Shown: positions 1 to 8,938, numbered from the stretch's first letter. The stretch is DNA of 48,870 nt from Spirulina subsalsa FACHB-351 (GCF_026130165.1 NZ_JAIHOM010000029.1:1-48870), one strand, 5' to 3'. Made by a program: numbers and translations. Notes: a model not told the origin generated them from the sequence alone.

Positions 1-2
1 TT

Positions 3-233
3 GTTCAGAAAACCCTATCCACTCGGACTCATGCTTGTCAGTGTGGATGTGTCTTGGACAGAGACCACAATGCAGCGAGGAATATCCTCGGTCGGGGATT
101 GAGTACGGTAGGGCATACCGGAACTTTGGCGCTAGACGCAAGTAACGCTTCAGGAGAATGGGCCTCTACTTTGGCTGGAGTAATCCTGTCAGGGCAAGCT
201 GATTCGTTGAGTGAAGAATCCCCGTGCCTTTAG
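3..233 (+). CDS. TnpB (IS200/IS605 family), C-terminal part, cut by the window edge
   Basis: Open from the left edge to a TAG at 231-233. It encodes the end of a TnpB/OrfB RNA-guided nuclease: a Ser-Thr-Arg-Thr-His stretch, a Cys-rich knuckle and then [12 protein letters not shown], the RuvC-III motif that carries the last catalytic Asp, followed by about 45 variable residues. The knuckle reads C-Q-C-G-C rather than the usual C-x-x-C-G, so metal binding may be altered, or this is a lineage variant. The stop codon lies in the loop of the right-end hairpin that follows, as is common in this family. The N-terminal part and any tnpA would lie outside the window, so intactness cannot be judged. 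Confidence 0.85.
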   Translation, partial: VQKTLSTRTHACQCGCVLDRDHNAARNILGRGLSTVGHTGTLALDASNASGEWASTLAGVILSGQADSLSEESPCL

Positions 234-248
234 GCCGGGGAGTGTCAA
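216..248 (+). mobile_element. IS200/IS605-type right-end hairpin
   Basis: GAATC followed by the stem CCCCG-t-GCC / GGC-CGGGG (220-240, loop TTTA) and then GTGTCAA. This is the typical right end of IS200/IS605 elements and the 3' end of their guide RNA. It directly overlaps the tnpB stop codon, which supports a genuine element end here. Confidence 0.75.
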
Positions 249-332
249 TTTGTAACAAATTTAGCAGTAAAAAACTTTTCAGCTTCTTGAGTTTAACAAG
301 ATTTTGGGATAAGAATACTTTTGTCCTAGATT

Positions 333-1118
333 TTAGCTTTCTGGGTCAATACCTAACGCTCTGAGTTGAGCCGCTAATCGTTCTGCCCTTTGCCGCTCCT
401 GTTGGGCCCTTTGCCGTTCTTGTTCGGCCTGTCTGCGTTCCTCATCGGCTCTTTGCCTTTCCCGTTCAGCTCTCTGGTCGGCCTGTTGGGCCCGTCGGCG
501 TTCCTGTTCGGCTCGTTGCCGTTCCTGTTCGGCTCGTTGCCGTTCCGCTTCCCCCCGTTGTTCCAACTCCAAAAAGCTCAAAAATGGCCGGCCATCGGGG
601 CGATATATTTCCAACGTGCTAGCCGTCAGGACAAAACGAATCCCTAGACGAGGACTTGTCCAATTCTGGAGGTTTTCAATCCCTCTTAAACCTTCTTCTG
701 AACGCCACAGTCCATGTAAATCGTTGCGCTCTGGATTGTATATATAGTATTCTTCCACCCCGTAATCGTCATAAAATTGCTGCTTTTTGCTCATTTCTGC
801 TAAACGATTGCCGGGGGAGAGAATTTCAAAGACGACTTGAGGGGCAATATTTTCCTCTTCCCACTGTTTATAAGAACCTCGTTCTCCTTTGGGGCGACCA
901 AACGCTACCAGTGCATCGGGAGCAACGCGGATTTCGGGGTGTCCTTGGACGGGATACCAGAGTAAATCCCCCGCCACAAATACATCAGGCTGATTGGCGA
1001 AAAGTAGTTCTAGGTTTTCTTTAATCAGGACAATCCAGCGAAACTGTAGGGTATTGTCTGCCATCGGTAGACCATCACTGTCGGGATAGAGTATCTCACA
1101 ATCCAAGGAAACGGTCAT
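333..1118 (-). CDS. Uma2/DUF820 family endonuclease-like protein with charged coiled-coil tail
   Basis: A 261-residue protein. Residues 1-185 match the Uma2 (DUF820) PD-(D/E)xK nuclease fold, common in large families in cyanobacteria. Visible motifs are APDALVAFG, VVFEILSPGNR and GVEEYYIYNP, which carry the acidic catalytic positions. Residues 188-252 are almost purely Arg/Glu/Gln/Ala in seven-residue blocks (ERQRAEQ type), predicting a long coiled coil, and the protein ends with LRALGIDPES. The start is supported by GAGGAG about 9 bases upstream of the ATG. The biological role of the family is unclear; abundance and local duplication suggest a mobile or defence-related origin, but that is inference. 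Confidence 0.85.
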   Translation of the reverse strand: MTVSLDCEILYPDSDGLPMADNTLQFRWIVLIKENLELLFANQPDVFVAGDLLWYPVQGHPEIRVAPDALVAFGRPKGERGSYKQWEEENIAPQVVFEILSPGNRLAEMSKKQQFYDDYGVEEYYIYNPERNDLHGLWRSEEGLRGIENLQNWTSPRLGIRFVLTASTLEIYRPDGRPFLSFLELEQRGEAERQRAEQERQRAEQERRRAQQADQRAERERQRADEERRQAEQERQRAQQERQRAERLAAQLRALGIDPES

Positions 1119-1154
1119 AGGAATTATCTCCTCTGGGTGAGGGCTGCATCATCA

Positions 1155-1203
1155 TTTTTCAGTTTAACAAGATTTGATGTTTCTGGGTTAATGCCTAACT
1201 TGA
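1155..1203 (-). pseudogene. Possible remnant of a second Uma2 gene 3' end
   Basis: On the minus strand this short stretch reads KLGINPETSNLVK, close to the C-terminus of the neighbouring Uma2 protein (LGIDPES) and to the usual Uma2 ending. The following bases AAATCTTGTTAAACT also recur just downstream of the intact gene, at about 288-303. The two copies flank the Uma2 gene and look like the scar of a former tandem pair. The MFS gene stop codon lies in this stretch. Confidence 0.35.
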
Positions 1204-2922
1204 TTGTTCGCTTTGTTTCCGTTCTAATAGTTGTAAGCGGATTTCTTGATGGACTTCTTGGGTAATGGGGTAAAAATAAGCCAAGATTAAGCCAATAATT
1301 AACATCAACATGGGCAATGGACCAATAGCAACTCGTATGGCGAATAAAGCACTGTCTGGCTGAATGGGAATGGGTTCTCCGGGAACTTGTTTAATAAATC
1401 CAGCCCATTCTAAAGTTTGACCGACAATAAATAAAGAGAAGGCTAAACAGAGTTTTTGTAGTAACACCATAAAGCCGTAAAAAATGCCTTCCCGTCGCTG
1501 TCCGGTTTTCAGTTCGTCGAGTTCAATAATATCTGGCACCATTGACCAAGGAATGAGATAGGCAACGGATACCCCGGTTCCGGCTAAGATGGCTAAACCA
1601 TACATGAGCAAAACTTGACCGGGTTGGAGGAAAAATAGACCGGATTGGGCAATTAACCAGAGAAATGTTCCCATGAAGTAAACCTTTTTTTTGCCCAGTT
1701 TATTGCTGACTTGTTGCCAGACAAATAGCATGATCAAGGCTGTCCCTTGAACGGCAATGGCTGTTAAGGGAAAACTGGCTTCCGTGAAGCCCATCCAACT
1801 GACGACAAAGTAGATGAGGATGGAGGCAGTGAGTTGAACGGCTAACCAGGAACAAAGGTAAATGCCAATCAAGTAAAGGAACGGTTTGGTACTTAAAGCA
1901 ATTTGAAATTGTTCGCGTAAATTAAGGGTTGGGAAGGCGTTAGTTTGGGTTTCTTCGCTGTTTGTTTGAATGGTTAAGTATTCTTCGGGGACGGAATCAA
2001 TTAAGGTTAATCCGGCAACAATAAAGAGAATGCAGAGTAAGATTCCATTAATAACGTTAAAGTCGAAGCTTCTGAGGAAAATTATAAAAATGGGATCATT
2101 TCCGAGGTAGACGAGCAGAGATTTGAGGGTATTGAAGAATAAAATACTGAATCCATAAAGACCGCAAGCTCCCCCAATCCAGAGGGAAATCCAGCCCCAT
2201 TGTTGACGTTTTTCTAGGGGAATTAAGGGTTCCATGCCTCGTTCTTGAATGCGCAAAACACACCATAAGGTGGAGAGAACGGCAATCATGGCGCAGGCTG
2301 TGCCTAAAACCCGAAATTGGGTAAAGGAATCGTCAGGATACAGGAGGAAAACAATTTGCGCGAGAATGAGGGAGAAAATACTGCCCCCAATGGAAAAAGC
2401 CATGCGGAAACTGTTTAAACGGGTGCGTTCGTTGTAGTCTCGGGTGAGTTCTGGGGTGAGGGTGGTGTAGGGTAGGTTGACGACGGTGTAGGCTAAATGG
2501 AAGCCAATGGCAATGGTGACGTAGTAGGCAAAGAGTAACCATTCGTTGGTGGTGACGTTTTCGCTAAAGCGGGGGACAATCCAGAGTAAGCAGTAGAACA
2601 GACCAAAAGGGATGGCTCCGGCTAACATCCAAGGGATACGTCTTCCCCAACGGGTGCGGGTGCGATCGCTCAAAATGCCTGTAATGGGATCGTTAATAGC
2701 ATCCCACACTTTCCCCACGGCCAAGACTAAACTCGCTAATCCCGGTGATAATCCTGCAACATTGGTTAGAAAAAATAACAGGAAGAAGATCATCACGTTA
2801 GCGGAAATGGCTGTCCCAAGATCCCCGGCACCATAGGCTAATTTCGTCGAAAAGCGTAGGTGTTCGTCGGCAGGTTTGATCGTCTCTGGATTTGTATCCT
2901 TGGAGGTCGAAACGTCACTCAT
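1195..2922 (-). CDS. GPH-family (glycoside-pentoside-hexuronide:cation) MFS symporter
   Basis: A 575-residue membrane protein with about 12 hydrophobic segments. The N-terminal part (LAYGAGDLG, then KVWDAINDPITGILSDRTRT around residues 69-88 and GRRIPWMLAGAIPFG) is the signature region of the MelB/GPH sugar symporter family, which couples sugar uptake to H+ or Na+. It is longer than typical members (450-500) because of a 60-90 residue central insertion around residues 225-340 that contains extra hydrophobic stretches. The substrate cannot be read from sequence. The gene diverges from the phosphoribosyltransferase gene across about 215 bp. Confidence 0.85.
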   Translation of the reverse strand: MSDVSTSKDTNPETIKPADEHLRFSTKLAYGAGDLGTAISANVMIFFLLFFLTNVAGLSPGLASLVLAVGKVWDAINDPITGILSDRTRTRWGRRIPWMLAGAIPFGLFYCLLWIVPRFSENVTTNEWLLFAYYVTIAIGFHLAYTVVNLPYTTLTPELTRDYNERTRLNSFRMAFSIGGSIFSLILAQIVFLLYPDDSFTQFRVLGTACAMIAVLSTLWCVLRIQERGMEPLIPLEKRQQWGWISLWIGGACGLYGFSILFFNTLKSLLVYLGNDPIFIIFLRSFDFNVINGILLCILFIVAGLTLIDSVPEEYLTIQTNSEETQTNAFPTLNLREQFQIALSTKPFLYLIGIYLCSWLAVQLTASILIYFVVSWMGFTEASFPLTAIAVQGTALIMLFVWQQVSNKLGKKKVYFMGTFLWLIAQSGLFFLQPGQVLLMYGLAILAGTGVSVAYLIPWSMVPDIIELDELKTGQRREGIFYGFMVLLQKLCLAFSLFIVGQTLEWAGFIKQVPGEPIPIQPDSALFAIRVAIGPLPMLMLIIGLILAYFYPITQEVHQEIRLQLLERKQSEQSS

Positions 2923-3136
2923 AGTTATTGATAGATGGAGTAGTTCATGGAGTCAACCAATGGCTGTGTGAGGATATTATCGCTGTCTTAGTGATACAGA
3001 TTTTTTGCAATTTCTGCAAGCAACCCTAGGTTGTCTTTCACGGGAAATAGGCTGAGTCAGGAAAGTGTCTGTCCCGGTCATCTTGCTGCCATAATAAGGG
3101 GACAGTTGCTCAGTTTTCACGTTTCGGGATGGAGGT

Positions 3137-3667
3137 ATGGTAGAACAAACGGAACTCTATGTCTCTTGGTCGGATTATCATTACTTGGTTGAACAGTTAG
3201 CTGTCCAAATTTACCGTTCTGGGTGGGAGTTTAACCAAATCATCTGTATTGCCAAGGGAGGGCTTCGGGTGGGGGATACGCTCTGTCGTTTGTATGATTA
3301 CCCTCTGGCGATTTTGTCGGCTTCGTCCTATGGGGGGAGTAAAAATCAGGTGCGGGGGGAGTTAAAGTTTTCTCAGCATTTGGCTATGACGACGGAAGGA
3401 TTGGGCGATCGCATTTTATTGGTAGATGACTTGGTAGACTCTGGTCTTAGTCTGAGAGAGTCCATCCATTGGTTAAAACAAAATTACGAATCCCAGATTC
3501 AGGATCTGCGCACGGGAGTTTTATGGTACAAGTCTTGTTCGGTCATTGAACCGGATTATTATGTGGAATATTTAGCCGATAATCCTTGGATTCATCAGCC
3601 TTTTGAGTATTACGAACAAACCACCCCGGCTGAATTGGCCGCTAAGTATGGCTTCGATACCCCTTGA
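3137..3667 (+). CDS. Phosphoribosyltransferase (hypoxanthine/xanthine-guanine type)
   Basis: 176 residues of the type I PRTase fold. The PRPP-binding loop RILLVDDLVDSG is at about residues 92-103, and an earlier ICIAKGGLRVG provides the pyrophosphate-binding loop. Such proteins transfer the phosphoribosyl group of PRPP to a purine base in nucleotide salvage. Cyanobacterial members of this size are usually annotated only as phosphoribosyltransferase, so the base is uncertain. The ATG is preceded by GGAGG at 5-6 bases, a strong ribosome binding site. It is followed 80 bp later by rpsP on the same strand. Confidence 0.85.
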   Translation: MVEQTELYVSWSDYHYLVEQLAVQIYRSGWEFNQIICIAKGGLRVGDTLCRLYDYPLAILSASSYGGSKNQVRGELKFSQHLAMTTEGLGDRILLVDDLVDSGLSLRESIHWLKQNYESQIQDLRTGVLWYKSCSVIEPDYYVEYLADNPWIHQPFEYYEQTTPAELAAKYGFDTP

Positions 3668-3748
3668 GGGAAAACCTGCAAAATTCCACCAAAAGCGCGT
3701 ACAATCAAAAAGGAGAATTTTGCGTACAAGAAAGATTGTAGAACCAAG

Positions 3749-3997
3749 ATGATCAAGTTGAGATTAAAACGCTACGGCAAGAAAAGAGCGGTGAGTTATC
3801 GGATTGTGGCCATGAACAGTCGCGATCGCCGTGATGGTCGTCCCTTAGAAGAGTTGGGATTTTACAACCCCCGCACCGATGAAACCCGTTTGAATCTTCC
3901 CGCCATTATCAAACGCTTACAAGAAGGGGCGCAGCCTACGGATACTGTGCGCTCTATTTTAACCAAAGCCCAAGTTTTTGAGCAACTGAAAGCTTAG
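3749..3997 (+). CDS. rpsP: 30S ribosomal protein S16
   Basis: 82 residues starting [20 protein letters not shown], the invariant S16 N-terminus, followed by [14 protein letters not shown]16 is a primary binder of 16S rRNA needed for assembly of the small subunit. It has the usual cyanobacterial length. The gene heads a same-strand cluster with khpA and phoH, an order often found in cyanobacteria. Confidence 0.97.
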   Translation: MIKLRLKRYGKKRAVSYRIVAMNSRDRRDGRPLEELGFYNPRTDETRLNLPAIIKRLQEGAQPTDTVRSILTKAQVFEQLKA

Positions 3998-4012
3998 GTT
4001 GAGGCGTGGTGA

Positions 4013-4046
4013 GGAATCCTAGCCCTTGAGGGCGGGGAAGATGTCA
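4013..4046 (+). mobile_element. Solo IS200/IS605-like right-end hairpin between rpsP and khpA
   Basis: GAATCCTA then the stem GCCC-TTGA-GGGC (4022-4033), GGGG and AAGATGTCAAG. The layout matches the right end of the element at the window start, but there is no transposase gene. It lies in the 74-bp gap inside the rpsP-khpA operon, where the hairpin would be transcribed. Confidence 0.5.
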
Positions 4047-4071
4047 AGATTTCCGAATATCAGTTAAGATT

Positions 4072-4449
4072 ATGAGTCCCAATTATGACCAACTGGTGCG
4101 TTATTTAGTCGAGCCATTACTCGATAACCCTGAGTCTTTGAGTCTGAATTGTGAATTGTCGCGGGGCAATCAAAAGGTTCTGATTCGTCTGGCGTTTGAC
4201 CCAGAAGAACAGGGGAAAGTGTTTGGTCGAGGGGGACGGAATATCGAAGCGATTCGGATGGTACTAGAAGCGGCAGCGAGCGCAGTAGGACAGTCGGCCC
4301 GACTGGAAATATATGGGAGTCAGAACGCCCATTCCTCTTCTTCAGAAACCAGCGGCCCCAAACGAGAACGGAACAACCGTCCTCCTCGCTCGCCTCGCCG
4401 TTCTTCTCCTGTCTCTAAACCGTCTCCTCGCAGACGGAGTGAAACGTGA
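4072..4449 (+). CDS. khpA: KH-domain RNA-binding protein KhpA
   Basis: 125 residues. Residues 1-85 form the small KhpA/YlqC KH domain, including VFGRGGRNIEAIRMVLEAAA with its GxxG-type loop (GRGG). The remaining roughly 35 residues are a Ser/Arg/Pro-rich, positively charged, probably disordered tail; bacterial KhpA is usually about 75-80 residues, so the tail is an extension. KhpA binds RNA, often together with KhpB, and affects cell growth and division genes in other bacteria. The stop codon overlaps the phoH start (GTGA), indicating translational coupling. Confidence 0.88.
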   Translation: MSPNYDQLVRYLVEPLLDNPESLSLNCELSRGNQKVLIRLAFDPEEQGKVFGRGGRNIEAIRMVLEAAASAVGQSARLEIYGSQNAHSSSSETSGPKRERNNRPPRSPRRSSPVSKPSPRRRSET

Positions 4450-5396
4450 TTTCAGAAACCATACCGTTCCCGAGTCCAGAAAGTGCGATCGCCTTGGCGG
4501 GAATGCGGGAGGAGAACTTACAACTCCTCTCCCGCCATACGGGGGTTCAGGTGGTGATGCGAGGCTTAGAATTGTGGCTCTCGGGTCAGCCGAAAGCGGT
4601 GGAACGCTGTTCTCAAGTGGTGCGATCGCTTAAACCCCTTTGGAAGGAGGGTAAAACTATTGCTCAAGCGGATATTTTGACGGCCTTTCATGCCCTCGAC
4701 ACGGGACAGACCGACGAATACCAAGATTTACAGAAAAGTGTTCTCGCCCATACCCGACGGGGAGAACCCATCCGGGCGAAAACCTTCCGACAACGGCAAT
4801 ATATTAAGGCGATTCAAACCCACGATATTACATTTTGTGTCGGACCGGCAGGAACAGGTAAGACGTTTTTAGCGGCGGTGTTGGCGGTGAAGGCCTTGTT
4901 AAGTGATGAATGCGATCGCCTAATCCTTACCCGTCCGGCCGTGGAAGCGGGGGAAAAACTGGGTTTTTTACCCGGTGACTTACAGCAAAAAGTCAACCCC
5001 TTCCTCCGTCCCCTCTATGATGCCCTCTACGAGTTCATCGACCCGGAAAAAATCCCCGACCTCATGGAACGAGGCAAAATCGAAGTCGCCCCCCTCGCCT
5101 ATATGCGCGGTCGTACCCTCAGCAATGCCTTTGTCATTGTAGATGAAGCCCAAAACACCACCCCAGCCCAGTTAAAAATGGTGTTAACGCGCTTAGGGTT
5201 TCGCTCCCGTATGGTGGTGACAGGAGATATTACCCAAACCGATTTAGGCCCGGCTCAAGATTCTGGTTTAGTGGTGGCGCAAAAAATCCTTAAATCCGTT
5301 GAAGGGATTGCCTTTTGTCACCTGACTTCTAGTGATGTGGTGCGTCATCCCTTGGTACAGCGCATTGTGGCCGCCTATGAGCAGTTTGAGCGTTAG
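4446..5396 (+). CDS. PhoH-like ATPase
   Basis: 316 residues. Walker A GPAGTGKT is at 133-140 and Walker B VIVDEAQN at 230-237, followed by a conserved TRLGFRSRMVVTGD block. This is the PhoH/YbeZ family, P-loop ATPases related to superfamily 1 helicases that are linked to ribosome and RNA metabolism. The first 100 residues resemble the small N-terminal domain of PhoH-like proteins. It starts with GTG, overlapping khpA by 4 bp. Its position after a KH-protein gene and rpsP supports an RNA-related role. Confidence 0.9.
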   Translation: MISETIPFPSPESAIALAGMREENLQLLSRHTGVQVVMRGLELWLSGQPKAVERCSQVVRSLKPLWKEGKTIAQADILTAFHALDTGQTDEYQDLQKSVLAHTRRGEPIRAKTFRQRQYIKAIQTHDITFCVGPAGTGKTFLAAVLAVKALLSDECDRLILTRPAVEAGEKLGFLPGDLQQKVNPFLRPLYDALYEFIDPEKIPDLMERGKIEVAPLAYMRGRTLSNAFVIVDEAQNTTPAQLKMVLTRLGFRSRMVVTGDITQTDLGPAQDSGLVVAQKILKSVEGIAFCHLTSSDVVRHPLVQRIVAAYEQFER

Positions 5397-5578
5397 GGGA
5401 AATGGGGAGTTGGGCTGCGCGCTCCACCCAAAAACGGCAACGAGGATGCTGCAACCATAATGGGTTCGCAGTTGCGCTTTATCGCCAAATAGTTATGATC
5501 TGCTGAATAACTCTACTTAAACTAGGGAATCTTGACTTTGAATATATTTCTTGATGGTTTCCAGAGACCCACCGCCGG

Positions 5579-5637
5579 GAATCCTCCCACCATAATCTGT
5601 GATCATCATCTGTGATTTGGTGGGATGAGGATGTCAA
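5579..5637 (+). mobile_element. IS200/IS605-like right-end hairpin remnant in the phoH downstream gap
   Basis: GAATCC, then an 8-bp perfect inverted repeat TCCCACCA (5585-5592) / TGGTGGGA (5618-5625), then TGAGGATGTCAATT. The loop holds a 9-bp direct repeat ATCTGTGAT at 5595-5603 and 5608-5616. The rest of the 251-bp gap 5397-5647 shows no convincing gene. Confidence 0.4.
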
Positions 5638-5647
5638 TTCGGCAAGC

Positions 5648-5848
5648 CTAACTGTGAAGGCGCACATTGCCTCGTCGGACGGCGTGTAAAATGCGGTCAA
5701 TGGCGCGCCGTTCGTCCTCTTGCAGCGTGTCATCTAGTAAGGCTGCCATCAGACCATAGCGATCGCCAATTGTTAAAGTTTGGGTGTCAGCGACAGAGGC
5801 CATAATGTCTGCCAGTGCGCCCGGAATCAGTTGCAGTTGGTTTAGCAT
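5648..5848 (-). CDS. Small conserved cyanobacterial protein of unknown function
   Basis: 66 residues beginning MLNQLQLIPGALADIMASV. I chose this ATG because the upstream 19 in-frame codons look non-coding and the protein then begins with a smooth hydrophobic-amphipathic helix. It contains LTIGDRYGLMAALLDDTLQ and a second helix DERRAIDRILHAVRRG. Small proteins of this kind occur beside other genes in cyanobacteria, but I know of no assigned function. No membrane segment or metal-binding motif is visible. Confidence 0.65.
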   Translation of the reverse strand: MLNQLQLIPGALADIMASVADTQTLTIGDRYGLMAALLDDTLQEDERRAIDRILHAVRRGNVRLHS

Positions 5849-6077
5849 AATGCAGATTGGCTGGTGCGGATAAGCTCTCTCTAATCTTATTTTATGTGCT
5901 TTCACGGAAGATTAACGGCTTATATCCTAAAGATTTTGTAAAGTTTTTTAAAGTTCTCTGAGTTAACCCCGTAATTATACTGAACGTATTTTTGCGGCCG
6001 CACTTTTTCCGGAGAACGCAGCACAACGGTGAAAAGTGAGAGTAATAATCGGGGACTTTTAAAACAGGGAGAACCTT

Positions 6078-8129
6078 GTGTTGAACAGCAAAACATACCA
6101 TTCACCTGTCGGACAACTGCTAAATCGTCGTTACGAAATTGTCCAAGTTTTAAGTTCTGGTGCGTTTGGTCAAACCTATATCGCTCAAGATATTACGCAA
6201 CCAGGCCGGCCGCGTTGTGTGGTCAAATATTATCAATCGAATCGGGATTATCCCAACCTCTTAAAAACCAGTCGTCGTATTTTTGTGTCAGAGGTTGAAA
6301 CGCTCAAAAAATTGGGAAATCATGACCAAATTCCTCAGTTTTTTGATTGTTTCGAGGAAAATCAAGGATTTTATTTAGTGCAAGAGTTGATTATTGGGCA
6401 AACTCTCAGTACAGAATTGTCCTTTGCGCGTTACGGGGAACCGACAGCGAAAAAAGAGCAGGTGGTGTATTTGTTGCGGGATCTGTTGACGGTCTTAGAC
6501 TATGTACATCGTCAAGGGGTGATTCACTGTGATGTGAAGCCTAATAATATTATCCGGCGGATTGAAGATGGTCGCCTGATTTTAATTGACTTTGGGGCGG
6601 CTCAACCTGTCCGTTCTCCGGCCTATGATAAAAAAATTATTCATCCTCTGTCCTTAAAAACTACCGTTGCGGTTAGTCCTTCGGGCTATTTAGCCACGGA
6701 ACAACTCCTCGGAACTCCCTATCCTTGTAGTGATATTTATGCGCTGGGTATTATTGCCATTCAGTTTTTAACGGGTTTAGACCCGGCTAAGTTACAACTG
6801 AACTTAGAAACCAGTGAGATTAATTGGCAGGAGCATTATCGCCAAAATAGTGCGCCAGAGGATTACAGCGAAGAACTGGCGGCTATTTTAAGCCAGATGG
6901 TGCGCTATAACTACCGGGAACGCTATGCCTCTGCGCAAGCGGTTCTTGATGCCTTAAAGCCTTTATTAGTGGAGGCTAAAGCGATTACCTTAGAGGCCTC
7001 TAGTCGGGCTTTAGAAGAGGCTTTTGACCGGGTGAGTGAAGAATGCACCCAGGATATTATTTCCCTGTTTCCGGTGCCGGGGAGCGATCGCCTTGAACAA
7101 GAAGCGGAACAGGCCAACTTTGAGGACTGGAGCGAAGAGAAGGAACTGTTTAAACCCCAAGAACAACCCATTGTCTCGTCAATGGGGGGATTAAGCCAAG
7201 CACCCAGCTTACCCAGCACTCCCCCCCGTCGCAAGACCCAACCAACACAAGCTAAAGCCAAAGGGAAATCAAGCTCGGGACAACTCCATCCCAGCATGAT
7301 GAAAATGCTCACTCGTATGGGGGTTCTGGTGGCCGTGTTAAATGCCTTTGCCATTGCCTTGGGGATTTATACGTTAGTGGATAGTCGGGCGAGTGAACCC
7401 GCAGAGCGTCTGATTGAGGCCGAACAAGCCTTACACGCGGGTAAACTAGAAGATGCGATCGCCATTGCCCAATCCATCCCCGCCGACAGTCCCGCCTATG
7501 AAGAGTCTCAGGCCTTCATCCAACAGTGGCAAAAGGAATGGAAACAGGCCTCTCGCTACGCTAGCGAAACCGAACAGGCCTTTCAGGCGCAACAATGGCA
7601 AGAAGTCCTGAGCGTAGCGGCGAAAGTTCCCCCCATTGACTATTGGCGTAATCGGGTAAGTCCCTTGGTCAAAAAAGCCCGCACCCAAGCCGAAACCGAA
7701 GCTCAAGACTTACTCAATCAGGCGTTTACTGCCGCCATCAATAAAGACTTCTCCCAGGCCATTGAAAAATTACAACGCATCTCCCCTCAAACCAGTATCG
7801 GTCAAACCATCCAACCGAAACTAGAGGAATATCGCCGGAAACAAAACATTCGCGCCATGTGGATGTTACAGCAGGCCTACAACCTCGCGGCAGAACAAGA
7901 GTTTCAACGGGCGATTACCTTCCTCGAACAAATTCCCGCCGATACTCCCGCCGGTGCGATCGCCAAAGAAAAACTACCCGAATACCAACAAAAACAGCGT
8001 ATTATTGAACGCCTTGGTCGCCGAATGTCCTACCATCCCAGTGAAGAAGCAACCTTTGTCTCCACCCTACCGAGCTTCTCCACCCTCTCGGATCTCAACC
8101 CCGGCGCCCAATTACAAGAAGTTGGGTGA
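6078..8129 (+). CDS. Ser/Thr protein kinase with transmembrane segment and C-terminal repeats
   Basis: 683 residues. A Hanks-type kinase domain spans about 19-300: the glycine loop reads SSGAFG (27-31), the ATP-binding Lys is K50, the catalytic loop is HCDVKPNN (150-157) and the Mg loop is DFG (171-173). The catalytic loop has Cys where most kinases have Arg (HRD). Residues 300-400 are acidic and Pro/Gln-rich. A membrane helix follows at about 413-433, and the exported part has four degenerate TPR-like units, each centred on an AI...IP pattern (for example EDAIAIAQSIPAD, EFQRAITFLEQIPAD). The GTG start has GGGAG upstream; the adjacent TTG codon is an alternative. Signal input and substrate are unknown. 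Confidence 0.88.
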   Translation: MLNSKTYHSPVGQLLNRRYEIVQVLSSGAFGQTYIAQDITQPGRPRCVVKYYQSNRDYPNLLKTSRRIFVSEVETLKKLGNHDQIPQFFDCFEENQGFYLVQELIIGQTLSTELSFARYGEPTAKKEQVVYLLRDLLTVLDYVHRQGVIHCDVKPNNIIRRIEDGRLILIDFGAAQPVRSPAYDKKIIHPLSLKTTVAVSPSGYLATEQLLGTPYPCSDIYALGIIAIQFLTGLDPAKLQLNLETSEINWQEHYRQNSAPEDYSEELAAILSQMVRYNYRERYASAQAVLDALKPLLVEAKAITLEASSRALEEAFDRVSEECTQDIISLFPVPGSDRLEQEAEQANFEDWSEEKELFKPQEQPIVSSMGGLSQAPSLPSTPPRRKTQPTQAKAKGKSSSGQLHPSMMKMLTRMGVLVAVLNAFAIALGIYTLVDSRASEPAERLIEAEQALHAGKLEDAIAIAQSIPADSPAYEESQAFIQQWQKEWKQASRYASETEQAFQAQQWQEVLSVAAKVPPIDYWRNRVSPLVKKARTQAETEAQDLLNQAFTAAINKDFSQAIEKLQRISPQTSIGQTIQPKLEEYRRKQNIRAMWMLQQAYNLAAEQEFQRAITFLEQIPADTPAGAIAKEKLPEYQQKQRIIERLGRRMSYHPSEEATFVSTLPSFSTLSDLNPGAQLQEVG

Positions 8130-8232
8130 GGTTATTCTCCCCCTTCACCTCCCCAACCGCTCTAACTCCCAAAGTTATAATCAGAGCAGAACGGATCTGT
8201 TTCAACAGCATGATCTCAAGGAGGAACTTCCC

Positions 8233-8928
8233 ATGTTTTACTGGCATTGGTCCTATTTACTCTTAATCCCCGGCATGATCCTAATGTTCTGGGCGCAAAG
8301 TAAAGTCAAAGGGACTTATGAGCGTTATTCTCAAGTCGCCTCTAGTTTAGGCTTAACCGGGGCGCAAGTCGCACGACAGATTCTGTTAGCGATGGATATT
8401 CGTGACGTTAAAATTGAACCCGTTGCCGGGCAGTTAACCGATCACTATGATCCCAGTGCCAAGGCTGTCCGACTGTCTGAAGGGGTATATAACTCCACCT
8501 CCCTCGCTGCGGCCGCCGTAGCCGCCCATGAGTGCGGTCACGTCATGCAGGATAAACGAGAATATACCTTCATGAACCTGCGCGCTAGTTTAGTCCCGGC
8601 CGCTAATTTGGGTTCTCGTTTAGGACCTTTTTTAATTATTGCCGGGATTGTCTTAAGTTCTCTCGGAGCGATTTCTGTCTGGTTTATAAATTTGGGGATT
8701 GTCCTATTTGCCGCCGTGATTGTTTTCCACCTCGTCACCCTGCCTGTTGAGTTTGACGCTTCCCGACGAGCGTTAAAGTTAATTGATGAGTTAGGTATTT
8801 TGCAAGGAGAGGAAAACCAAGGCGCAAAAGCTGTTCTACAAGCGGCCGCTTGGACTTATGTGGCCACGGCTCTCTACGCCGTTTTGCAGTTAGTCCAATA
8901 CATTATTCTCTCCCGCAGTCGCAATTAA
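8233..8928 (+). CDS. Membrane zinc metallopeptidase (YugP/DUF2268-like, peptidase_Mx)
   Basis: 231 residues. The ATG is chosen because AAGGAGG lies 8 bases upstream and the protein then starts with a membrane helix (FYWHWSYLLLIPGMILMFWA); an open frame extends upstream into the kinase gene but is not likely used. The zinc site is AAHECGHVMQ (HExxH type) at about residue 95. Two hydrophobic helices follow around 125-175, then the motif LPVEFDASRRAL, typical of the neutral zinc metallopeptidase family, and a final helix. It probably cleaves membrane or membrane-associated proteins; substrates are unknown. Confidence 0.88.
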   Translation: MFYWHWSYLLLIPGMILMFWAQSKVKGTYERYSQVASSLGLTGAQVARQILLAMDIRDVKIEPVAGQLTDHYDPSAKAVRLSEGVYNSTSLAAAAVAAHECGHVMQDKREYTFMNLRASLVPAANLGSRLGPFLIIAGIVLSSLGAISVWFINLGIVLFAAVIVFHLVTLPVEFDASRRALKLIDELGILQGEENQGAKAVLQAAAWTYVATALYAVLQLVQYIILSRSRN

Positions 8929-8938
8929 TCCCCTGAGA

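Noticed and set aside
656-1024. Plus-strand frame opposite the Uma2 gene
   Set aside because: Overlaps fully with a clear family gene on the other strand and shows no domain.
5479-5733. Minus-strand frame of 84 codons overlapping the small conserved gene
   Set aside because: No recognisable features and runs through the end-like hairpin; the other frame fits better.
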